A stretch of 64,000 bases of DNA from Mucilaginibacter sp. (GTDB taxonomy: Bacteria > Bacteroidota > Bacteroidia > Sphingobacteriales > Sphingobacteriaceae): contig JAQBOM010000001.1 in NCBI GenBank assembly GCA_028288025.1, positions 62,001 to 126,000 on the forward strand. The letters run 5' to 3'. Below the pieces are notes generated by a model. That model was given only the letters and a program-made list of their open reading frames with translations, searched no databases and was not told the DNA's origin. The position numbers and the translations under genes are program-made. Below are positions 1 through 7,278 of this stretch, piece after piece; positions within the stretch are counted from its first letter, which is position 1; the number at the start of each line of letters is the position of its first letter.

Positions 1-383
1 ATTATTTTCAAATCAGCATTCTCCACCTCGGATAAAACAGCGTCCCAGTCTTCATTTGCAGATAAGACCCGGCCTATAGAAGAACAAATAACCTGCTCTT
101 CTTTAATACTTCCATTTTCAATCCCCTTAATCAAAATTGTAAACAAATTGTCCTGCTGCTGAAACGCAGTGGTATCACCTTTATCGGTAGACTTTATAAT
201 TGCGATACGCCCGTTGAAAATACCCTTCCGGTTGGCTTTTTCGATCACATAATCCGGTAATCCACGCAATAATACACCTGTGCCAAACTGCAAAATCTTC
301 ACGGGAAGGTCAAAAAGGCTCGCCGTAGGTTTCGAAACATAACTGTCGTCGATATACTGAAGATTATCTTTAGATAGGATCAT
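1..383 (-). CDS. uxaB: Tagaturonate reductase-like (mannitol dehydrogenase family), 3' end outside window
   Basis: Read leftward from an ATG at 383, the frame stays open to the window edge (about 127 codons seen). Residues near 27-45 (LQFGTGVLLRG) and the stretch IIKSTDKGDTTAFQQQD match the Rossmann start of the Bacteroidota altronate oxidoreductase/tagaturonate reductase type, which interconverts D-tagaturonate and D-altronate with NAD(H). The ATG overlaps the TGA of the upstream KDPG aldolase gene (ATGA, 380-383), so translation is probably coupled. The role fits the operon: altronate leads to KDG, which the next two upstream genes would use. The C-terminal substrate domain is not visible, so a mannonate or mannitol oxidoreductase remains possible. 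Confidence 0.75.
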   Translation of the reverse strand, partial: MILSKDNLQYIDDSYVSKPTASLFDLPVKILQFGTGVLLRGLPDYVIEKANRKGIFNGRIAIIKSTDKGDTTAFQQQDNLFTILIKGIENGSIKEEQVICSSIGRVLSANEDWDAVLSEVENADLKI

Positions 384-1042
384 GATCTTAGTTGTTTTGT
401 TAGCGCTATGACATTCAATGTTTTCTCAAGCAGTTCGTCATATTTTGCTTCTTGAAGTATTTCCCGGGTTACCAGCCGGCTTCCCAATCCTACCGCATAA
501 GCGCCGGCGTTAAACCACCCGCTCAGGTTTTGCCGCGTAGTCCCGATTCCCCCGGTGACAATAAAATGCTGACCGGGGAAAATCTCCCTTACCGCGTTCA
601 AAAATCCCGTACCCAGAATGTCTGCTGGAAAAATTTTTATAAGCGGCGCCCCACATCTTTGTGCATGGTTTATTTCGGTCGGGGTCATAGCTCCCGGTAT
701 CCATAATCGTCTATTTCTAAAAATATAATCGCCAAGTTCAGCGTCAACGAGCGGCGAAACGACAAAATCCGCACCGGCATTTATAAATTCGCCAGCTTCG
801 GTAATGGTTTTAATGGTACCGATACCTAACAAAATCCCGGGACAAACCGCTTGTAATACATGATGTAACTGCGTAAAGTTTCTTAGCGCATGATTTCCCC
901 TGTTGGTATATTCTATGACACGTACGCCAGCGCTAAACAGGGTAGTAATCGTTTTTAGACTAATATCAAAATCATCGTGATAAAACATAGGCAACATGCC
1001 CTGGTCGTAAATGCTGTCAATAATGGTGTTCTTAGCTGGCAT
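380..1042 (-). CDS. kdgA: 2-keto-3-deoxy-6-phosphogluconate (KDPG) aldolase
   Basis: A 220-residue class I aldolase that splits KDPG into pyruvate and glyceraldehyde 3-phosphate. Lys136 in LIKIFPA is the expected Schiff-base lysine, Glu44 in RVIEYTNRG the general acid/base, and GGIGTT near the C-terminus binds phosphate. I chose the ATG at 1042 (MPAKNTIID); the frame is open upstream to 1174, but that part lies inside the kinase gene and is not aldolase-like. The start overlaps the kinase stop by 11 bp, and the stop overlaps the next ATG. It works directly after the upstream KDG kinase. Confidence 0.88.
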   Translation of the reverse strand: MPAKNTIIDSIYDQGMLPMFYHDDFDISLKTITTLFSAGVRVIEYTNRGNHALRNFTQLHHVLQAVCPGILLGIGTIKTITEAGEFINAGADFVVSPLVDAELGDYIFRNRRLWIPGAMTPTEINHAQRCGAPLIKIFPADILGTGFLNAVREIFPGQHFIVTGGIGTTRQNLSGWFNAGAYAVGLGSRLVTREILQEAKYDELLEKTLNVIALTKQLRS

Positions 1043-2078
1043 CTGATTCAATAAACTGGTAAATCTCCGCAACCGTACTATTTGTTGAATCTCCCGAAAT
1101 AAAAAACTTTTTGAATGCCGCAGCCGCAGAGAACTCAATAGTTTGTCGCGACGGCAATCCTTTGCAAAAGCCATATATAAGGCCCGCCATGAAGCAGTCG
1201 CCGGTTCCCACCTTGTCTTTAATCGCCGCGGCTGTATATTCTCTTGAGCTTAGCTGACCATGTGCTCTTGTTTGGAGCGTGGCAAAATAACGAAGCCCCA
1301 GGTCATTGATGCTAAACCTGAAGGTATGGGCGACGGCGACACATTTTGGGAAAAGATTAAATATTTTTTCCGCCGTTTGGCCGGAACAATCAACACAAGT
1401 GGCGTAGCTGGAAGAATCTTCGATCGGTTGATTCAAAGGTATTCCCAACATCTTCTCTATCGACCACAGGTTACCCATTACTATATCACAGTAATTAGTC
1501 AGGTCTGGTATGATCTCAACCGGATGCTTGCCGTATTGCCATAGCTTTGGCCGGTAGTTGAGATCAATCGATACCGTAATGCCCATTTCATGCGCCGCTT
1601 TTACCGCTTCAAGACAAATGTCTGCAATCGCTTGGTTCAAGGCCGGCGATATAGCGGAAAAATGAAACCAGGAAATTCCCTGAAATACCTTTTGCCAGTC
1701 AATCGTGCCGGTTTTAAGCTCGCTAAATGAAGAATATTTTCTGTCGTATATGACCGCACCGTTCCTCACATCGTTACCAGGAGTCAGATAGAATAACCCT
1801 AAACGTTCGCCCTGGTAAATCACCTTTGAAATATCAACATCGTTCCGTTTCATGCGTGTGATCATCTGCCTGGCCACGAAGTTGTCGGGAATAACAGAAC
1901 AATAGGAAACCGGCACATGCCAGCCGGCCAGCGCCATGCTGACATTTGCTTCGGCTCCTCCCGAATAAAGTGGCGCTGCCTGGTCATCCAGCCAATTGCC
2001 GTGCTCATCCGGGCTGATCCTTAGAAGCAGTTCTCCAAAGCAGAGGACTTTTTGTTGTATGTTGGTATTACTGTACAT
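1032..2078 (-). CDS. kdgK: PfkB-family sugar kinase, probable 2-keto-3-deoxygluconate kinase
   Basis: A 348-residue ribokinase-like protein. It starts with VLCFGELLLRISP and carries a C-terminal anion-hole/catalytic motif DKVGTGDCFMAGL with Asp294 as probable base. Family proteins phosphorylate KDG to KDPG; the aldolase gene immediately downstream supports this substrate. The start used is the ATG at 2078. An in-frame ATG at 2132 would add 18 residues that do not resemble the family N-terminus. The gene follows nagA after a gap of 23 to 77 bp and is part of the same leftward operon. Fructokinase or another ribokinase activity cannot be excluded by sequence alone. Confidence 0.78.
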   Translation of the reverse strand: MYSNTNIQQKVLCFGELLLRISPDEHGNWLDDQAAPLYSGGAEANVSMALAGWHVPVSYCSVIPDNFVARQMITRMKRNDVDISKVIYQGERLGLFYLTPGNDVRNGAVIYDRKYSSFSELKTGTIDWQKVFQGISWFHFSAISPALNQAIADICLEAVKAAHEMGITVSIDLNYRPKLWQYGKHPVEIIPDLTNYCDIVMGNLWSIEKMLGIPLNQPIEDSSSYATCVDCSGQTAEKIFNLFPKCVAVAHTFRFSINDLGLRYFATLQTRAHGQLSSREYTAAAIKDKVGTGDCFMAGLIYGFCKGLPSRQTIEFSAAAAFKKFFISGDSTNSTVAEIYQFIESDAS

Positions 2079-2154
2079 TGAACTATCGTTTGGTAGCTTG
2101 CGCGCATACCTAATATGCGCTACACCGGACATAATGCTTATCGGCTTAGAAAAA

Positions 2155-3339
2155 TCAGGTCGAAAAAATCACCCGGCCTTTGACAATTGTTTTTTTAATA
2201 TCAATGTGATCGTTAAATATGACGATATCCGCATCCTTACCGGCAGAAAGCGAGCCCTTTTTATGCCCCACAGACATAATATTTGCCGGGTTTATGCTCA
2301 TCATCTGCACGGCTTCCTTTAACGGCACATCAGCCAGCGTCACCATATTGCGCACCAAACGATCAGCCGTTGCAACGCTTCCTGCAAATGAGCTTCGGTC
2401 AGGCAATTTAGCCACCCCGTCTTCGACAATTACTTTTAACCCATGTTTCAAATTCCCCAGCATACTTTCACCCGGAGGCATACCGGCGGCCCTCATAGCA
2501 TCAGTAATCAGCGCAATTTTATGAGCGCCCTTAATTTTGTAAACCAGTTTTAAAAGCGGTGCCGGCAAATGAATCCCATCCGCGATAACCTCCACGTCCA
2601 TCCCGTCGATAATAAATGCACTTTCAATTACGCCCGCGTAACGGAAGGCATTTCGTCGCGATACACCCGACATACCCGAATACAAATGGGTGGCCAGCGT
2701 ATAGCCATTCTCAAAAGCCTCTATAACTTCTTCATAGATTGCGTCGGTATGAGCGATTGCCGGTAATATGCCCTTGCTCTTTAAATATTGTCCAAAAGCA
2801 ATAGCGCCTTTCAGTTCCGGCGCCGCGCTCCAGCGGACGATGACGTCCGACTGCGATAAGATATCCTTGTATTCATCGGGATCGGGGTCTCTTATAAACC
2901 GCGGATCCTGTGCCCCGCGCTGGTTCATGGCAAAATAAGGACCTTCAAGGTGCATCCCCAGGAATTGGGCGCCGTTAATATTGTTTTTGTCCGCCTGTTT
3001 ATAAAGTTCCAGCGTATGTAACAGATCGTCCTTTTCGCAGGTTAATGTCGTAGGAACCATCGCCGTCGTTCCGTATTTGGCATGTGTTTCCGCAATTTTT
3101 AGGAATGCCTCCTCACTCGCATCCATAAAATCGTGGCCGCCGCCGCCGTGTACATGAATATCGATGAAGCCCGGAGAAATGTAATCACCTCCGGCATCGA
3201 TTTCTATATAATCCGACACTGTGGTGTCCCCTTCCATCACCGCGGTAATAACGCCGTCCGTAACCAGGACCGTCCCCCGCTGGTATATTTTCTCGGGGGT
3301 GATTACACGTCCATTGTATATTTTGAGTTTATTTGACAT
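2155..3339 (-). CDS. nagA: N-acetylglucosamine-6-phosphate deacetylase
   Basis: A 394-residue amidohydrolase that removes acetate from GlcNAc-6-phosphate in the cytoplasm. His62 and His64 (FIDIHVHGG) and Glu132 (HLEGPYF) are expected metal-site and family residues; a THLYSGMSG segment and ITDAMRAAGMP supply further ligand and catalytic-Asp positions. Length and order fit NagA throughout. It begins 9 bp after the transporter stop and lies downstream of the nagB-like gene, giving a transport-deacetylate-deaminate set. The enzyme may also take GalNAc-6-phosphate, which a GH109 gene in the divergent operon makes worth considering. Confidence 0.9.
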   Translation of the reverse strand: MSNKLKIYNGRVITPEKIYQRGTVLVTDGVITAVMEGDTTVSDYIEIDAGGDYISPGFIDIHVHGGGGHDFMDASEEAFLKIAETHAKYGTTAMVPTTLTCEKDDLLHTLELYKQADKNNINGAQFLGMHLEGPYFAMNQRGAQDPRFIRDPDPDEYKDILSQSDVIVRWSAAPELKGAIAFGQYLKSKGILPAIAHTDAIYEEVIEAFENGYTLATHLYSGMSGVSRRNAFRYAGVIESAFIIDGMDVEVIADGIHLPAPLLKLVYKIKGAHKIALITDAMRAAGMPPGESMLGNLKHGLKVIVEDGVAKLPDRSSFAGSVATADRLVRNMVTLADVPLKEAVQMMSINPANIMSVGHKKGSLSAGKDADIVIFNDHIDIKKTIVKGRVIFST

Positions 3340-3348
3340 TGCCGAGAA

Positions 3349-4668
3349 TTAAACTGCCCATCGCCGGACCCGGTGACCATAAAAAGCATAAAAAACCAGG
3401 TACGTATAACACGGAAGGAGTACCCAGTAAGCCAGTCGTAAGGTATAAGTATCGGCTAAATAGCCGTAGAACAGCGGAAGGATCGCATTGCCACAAAGCC
3501 CCATGATCATAATAGAGCCGCCAATCTTGGTAAACCTGCCCAGGCCCTTCAATGCCAGCGGCCAAATCCCTGCCCAAACGAGGGAATTAGCAAAACCGAG
3601 CAAAACCACAAACCATATGGAAACATCAGCGATGTGACCTAAAAATTTCACCTGTCCGTTAGAGAAAATAATTAGCAGCGTAAAGATGATGCCTAAAACT
3701 GTACACAATTTCAGAGCGCTAACCTGGCTTATAAGCTTAGGAATAGCAATAATACCCAGCGTATATCCGCAAATAGTGGCCATTAACGTATAAGATGGGA
3801 ATATTTTGGCGTCAAGCAATGGAATATGCATCGACAGCGCGTAGCCTATGATGGTATCGATCGCAATTACCTGTGTACCTACGTGAAGAAATATGGCAAT
3901 AGCTCCAAGTATAAGATGGGGAAACTGAAAGATATTGGTTTTTGTTACGTTGGCTATTGCCACCGCCTCCGTTTCATGTTCGGTATCAATTTCCGGTAAG
4001 GGCGAATATTTCACGAGGAAACCTAAGCCGAGCAATACAAAGCCCACGCAAGTATAAGGTATAATAACCCGGCGGATCAGCATGGTTAATGCCATATTTT
4101 TGGCGGCAGAATCCATGGATGGAAGTTGCCGGAATAATTCGCCATCGGTAGTTTTTAAAATAACGGCAGCAAATAACAGGGGTGCAAGGATACCGGCGCC
4201 TTTATTGCAGATACCCATAATGCTGATGCGCTGCGCTGCGCGGTTTTCGGGCCCCAAAACGGTAATATACGGGTTGGCTGCCGTCTGCAAAATGGCAAGG
4301 CCCGCCCCGAGCGTGAACAAAGCCAACAGAAAAACTTCATACGTGCGGCTGAGCGCAGCCGGCACAAAAATAAACGCACCGGCCGCCATGGTGCAGAATC
4401 CGATCATCATTCCCTTTTTAAAACCGATTGATTTTAAAAGATACGACGAAGGCACTGACATGACAAAATACGAGATATAAAATGCAAAAGCGACGAGATA
4501 TGCCTTGAAATTCGAAAGTTCGAAACCTATTTTTAAGTAGGAGATCAGTATCGAATTAATCCACGAAACAAATCCAAAAATAAAAAATAACAGGCCAATA
4601 ATGAAAAGGGAAACGACTGTTTGACCTTTACTTAACGAACGGGCCTGAATCTTATTAGCAAATGACAT
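3349..4668 (-). CDS. FHS-family sugar/H+ symporter (NagP-like)
   Basis: A 439-residue inner-membrane MFS protein with about 12 hydrophobic segments. The N-terminal stretch with FFIFGFVSWINSILISYL, and the LQTAANPYI motif after the fourth helix, are hallmarks of the fucose/glucose/N-acetylglucosamine permease (FHS) group. Placement between nagB and nagA supports import of GlcNAc, GalNAc or a related amino sugar. It starts about 110 bp after the nagB stop, the largest gap in this operon, and ends 9 bp before nagA. The substrate is inferred from neighbours only. Confidence 0.85.
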   Translation of the reverse strand: MSFANKIQARSLSKGQTVVSLFIIGLLFFIFGFVSWINSILISYLKIGFELSNFKAYLVAFAFYISYFVMSVPSSYLLKSIGFKKGMMIGFCTMAAGAFIFVPAALSRTYEVFLLALFTLGAGLAILQTAANPYITVLGPENRAAQRISIMGICNKGAGILAPLLFAAVILKTTDGELFRQLPSMDSAAKNMALTMLIRRVIIPYTCVGFVLLGLGFLVKYSPLPEIDTEHETEAVAIANVTKTNIFQFPHLILGAIAIFLHVGTQVIAIDTIIGYALSMHIPLLDAKIFPSYTLMATICGYTLGIIAIPKLISQVSALKLCTVLGIIFTLLIIFSNGQVKFLGHIADVSIWFVVLLGFANSLVWAGIWPLALKGLGRFTKIGGSIMIMGLCGNAILPLFYGYLADTYTLRLAYWVLLPCYTYLVFYAFYGHRVRRWAV

Positions 4669-4767
4669 GTGAAAACATATAAGTAAAAAAGTGCCGCTTC
4701 GTCATAACCTGATCAAATACCATGTGTGTTTTACCTGTATGTGGTATAAAGTGCATAAAAACAACTA

Positions 4768-4781
4768 TTAACGCGCGTTAA
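4768..4781. promoter_or_regulatory. 14-bp perfect palindrome at the nagB 3' end
   Basis: TTAACGCGCGTTAA reads the same on both strands and overlaps the nagB stop codon (4778-4780), just before the transporter gene. It differs from the LacI-type palindromes further upstream. It may be a second regulator site, part of a weak hairpin, or chance. Confidence 0.3.
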
Positions 4782-5542
4782 CATTTTGAAACTTCCTGCA
4801 CTGTTTTGGTATCCAGCAATTCTGCAGAAGACATATCTAAATAAAAGGAGCAATCAGGGTGCTTCTGTAAAATACTCGCCGGAAATAAATTACTTACCGG
4901 CTGTTCTATAGAATTTTTTACCGCAAGCGCCTTCCTTTCGTCTGGTACCGAACAAATAATCTGTTTCGACTTTAGTATCTGCTTAACGGACATGCTGATC
5001 GCCTGTTTTGGAACGTCGTTAATATGGTTAAACCAGCCTTCGCCAAATTGCTGATACCGGCATTGTTCATCAAGATCAACAACAATGTACGGTTCTTCGG
5101 TTTCGAAATTAGCCGGCGGGTCATTAAATGCAAGATGGCCATTTTCGCCTATGCCAACCATGGCCAGGTCGATCGGCTTTTGTTTAATGATATCGTTTAA
5201 TCGCTTACACTCCATGATTGGATCTGTTTCCCCATTAATTAAGTACACTGCTTTTAAGGCCGGGACCTTTGATAAAAATCGTTCTTTCAGATACTTTCTG
5301 AAACTTGCATTTGCAGACTCGGGGAGATCAATATATTCGTCAAGGTGAAACATAACAACTTTGTGCCATTGAATGTCTTTCTCGGTGGTCAAATACTTTA
5401 GTGTTTCAAACTGACTGGTACCTGTGGCCACTATAATGTTCGCATAGCCGTTTTCCGCGATCGCTGTTTTAATAATCCGGGCTGCGGCGTCTCCGGCAAG
5501 TTTACCAAGTTCGTAAGAATTGTTCGATATAAAAATTTTCAT
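4778..5542 (-). CDS. nagB: Glucosamine-6-phosphate deaminase-like protein (divergent NagB)
   Basis: A 254-residue NagB/RpiA-fold enzyme expected to convert glucosamine-6-phosphate to fructose-6-phosphate plus ammonia. Asp68 in FHLDEY matches the proton-transfer Asp72 of E. coli NagB. The second active-site motif reads GIGENGHLAFNDPP (130-143). Asn134 sits where E. coli has Asp141, and Asp141 where it has Glu148, while His136 is kept. This marks a divergent NagB-like group and leaves room for another amino-sugar phosphate. The start is the ATG at 5542 (MKIFISNN); the frame is open 22 codons further upstream without family similarity. It is the first gene of the leftward operon. Confidence 0.75.
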   Translation of the reverse strand: MKIFISNNSYELGKLAGDAAARIIKTAIAENGYANIIVATGTSQFETLKYLTTEKDIQWHKVVMFHLDEYIDLPESANASFRKYLKERFLSKVPALKAVYLINGETDPIMECKRLNDIIKQKPIDLAMVGIGENGHLAFNDPPANFETEEPYIVVDLDEQCRYQQFGEGWFNHINDVPKQAISMSVKQILKSKQIICSVPDERKALAVKNSIEQPVSNLFPASILQKHPDCSFYLDMSSAELLDTKTVQEVSKC

Positions 5543-5658
5543 TAAATATAAGTTTGTATTGATTAGGATAATATTTGAAGTGTTTGGTTCACCATATAAC
5601 ACGAGCAAAATTATTAATTGGGAGATAGCATCCCGTATGTTTTGCCGGATAAAACAGT

Positions 5659-5670
5659 GGTAACGTTCTC
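5659..5670. promoter_or_regulatory. Probable LacI-family operator 1
   Basis: GGTAACGTTCTC, an imperfect copy of the palindrome at 5860. The right half GTTCTC and the centre AACGTT are identical. It lies about 120 bp upstream of the nagB start codon, where it could repress the leftward operon. Confidence 0.6.
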
Positions 5671-5859
5671 GACAAAGCTGTATAGCTGTTCAATAAAATA
5701 TTAATGGATATTATAAATAATTTTCGGTTGGGCTAATCGTTTAATTGTGAGCGATTAATATTCCGCTACTTGATTTTACGCGCTTTAACCAGATCAATGG
5801 CAGCAATCTATTCAACAGCTATCATGTAAACGGATTGTGATTGGCACGAACGCTTATAT

Positions 5860-5871
5860 GAGAACGTTCTC
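5860..5871. promoter_or_regulatory. Probable LacI-family operator 2 (perfect palindrome)
   Basis: GAGAACGTTCTC is a perfect 12-bp palindrome with a central CG, the architecture typical of LacI-family operators. It lies about 140 bp upstream of the repressor start and suggests autoregulation, possibly by looping to the copies at 5659 and 7091. Confidence 0.65.
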
Positions 5872-6011
5872 GAAGGTTTTATGCGGGTGCGGGCCGCCAA
5901 TGAATATAATTTTGTATTTTGGCAAGCTGTATGTCTACTGCATGAGTGGGCCGGCGGCCGATTGGGTCCGGAAAATAAATAACTCAGAAATTTACAGATT
6001 TAAAGATAACT

Positions 6012-7034
6012 ATGCCACATCATTTGGTAACGATAAAAGATATTGCTAAGATTCTGAAGATATCAGTGTCGACGGTCTCCCGTGCTTTAAGGGATACCTA
6101 TGATGTAAACAGGGAGACAAAAGAAAAGGTTTTGGCGGTAGCTGCCGAGCTAAAATATAAACCGAATTTTAACGCGACAGGCCTGGCACGGGGCAGCACG
6201 CATAACATCGGCATCATACTTCCCTTTATCGCCAACTATTATTTTTCTACGGTTATTACAGGTATACAGGAAGTCGCCCATGCAAAAGGGTATAATATCA
6301 TTTTGTTCGTAACAAACGACTCGCCCGAAAGGGAGCTGTCTATCATAAAAAATCTATCATTTTCGAGTTTCGATGGCCTATTGGTTTCGATATGCTCGGA
6401 TTCGGCGGAGGATAATCATTTTCAACAGCTGATTGAGGATGAGATGCCGATCGTGTTTTTTGACAGGGTTCCTAAAAATATTGACGCATCAAAGGTCATG
6501 CAGGATGATTACAACGGGGCATTTGAAGCGGTCGAGCATTTGATTCAAAACAATTTTACCAAAATTGCCCACATCGCCGGCCCGAAGGGGCTCACCTTCA
6601 CGGAAAAGCGATTGCAGGGATATTTGGACGCGCTTAAAAAACACGAAATACCCGTCAATGAGAAATGGATTATTTTCTCGGGATTCTCACAGGAATGCGG
6701 CGAAGCGGATACGTCCCGGTTACTGGCATGCGAGGAAAGGCCGAACGCTATTTTTGCGGTGAATGACAGAAAGGCTATCGGCGCAATGCTTGCGCTAAAA
6801 AAACAAAATATAGAAATTGGTAAGGATTTCGGCGTAATCGGGTTTACAAATGATCCTGTTTCAACGATCATATCGCCGACCCTGACAACCATGGCAGAAC
6901 CTGCGTATGATATTGGAAGCATAAGTTGTGAATTATTGATAAAGCAGATCACGAAGAAAAAATATTTTCACAACGAAGATGTGGTGTTAACGTGTAAGCT
7001 AATTTCGCGCGAGTCGACCATGCGCGGAAAATAA
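6012..7034 (+). CDS. LacI-family transcriptional repressor
   Basis: A 340-residue regulator. The N-terminal helix-turn-helix (VTIKDIAKILKISVSTVSRA, about residues 6-25) is followed by the hinge-helix region and a periplasmic-binding-like effector domain beginning at HNIGIILPF (about residue 66). It lies between two divergent sugar-use operons and three near-identical palindromes, so it most likely represses both until a sugar or sugar phosphate binds. The effector is unknown; an amino-sugar or uronate metabolite would fit the enzymes encoded. Confidence 0.92.
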   Translation: MPHHLVTIKDIAKILKISVSTVSRALRDTYDVNRETKEKVLAVAAELKYKPNFNATGLARGSTHNIGIILPFIANYYFSTVITGIQEVAHAKGYNIILFVTNDSPERELSIIKNLSFSSFDGLLVSICSDSAEDNHFQQLIEDEMPIVFFDRVPKNIDASKVMQDDYNGAFEAVEHLIQNNFTKIAHIAGPKGLTFTEKRLQGYLDALKKHEIPVNEKWIIFSGFSQECGEADTSRLLACEERPNAIFAVNDRKAIGAMLALKKQNIEIGKDFGVIGFTNDPVSTIISPTLTTMAEPAYDIGSISCELLIKQITKKKYFHNEDVVLTCKLISRESTMRGK

Positions 7035-7090
7035 TCCCCCTCTAATTACCGAACTGGATAATTTCCTGCCAGACATTCAAATGCGATGCC

Positions 7091-7102
7091 GATAACGTTC
7101 TC
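7091..7102. promoter_or_regulatory. Probable LacI-family operator 3
   Basis: GATAACGTTCTC differs from the perfect palindrome at 5860 by one base. It lies downstream of the repressor gene and about 180 bp before the secreted esterase gene, so it probably controls the rightward operon. Confidence 0.6.
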
Positions 7103-7278
7103 GCTTATTTTACACCCTGTTTACTTGCAAAGCCTGGTAATTTAAGGCTTATTTACAAAAAATATATATTCTTCTCCGGAAATATATTGTGCAGATTTCC
7201 AAAACCGGGTCATCGGTCAGCCGCCGTTTGGCCTCTGGTGAAATAGTCAGTGATTGTTGGTTGCGGTTTCCGGATTAA

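Larger units (their letters stand above)
5543..6011. promoter_or_regulatory. Divergent promoter region between nagB and the LacI gene
   Basis: 469 bp without a credible gene; a short rightward frame starting at 5837 has no family features. It holds two operator-like palindromes (5659-5670 and 5860-5871) and should contain the promoters of both the leftward nag/kdg operon and the repressor gene. The stretch at 5690-5760 is AT-rich. Confidence 0.6.

Noticed and set aside
5837..6049. A 70-codon rightward frame before the LacI gene
   Set aside because: It overlaps the operator region and the true repressor start in another frame and has no protein-like features.
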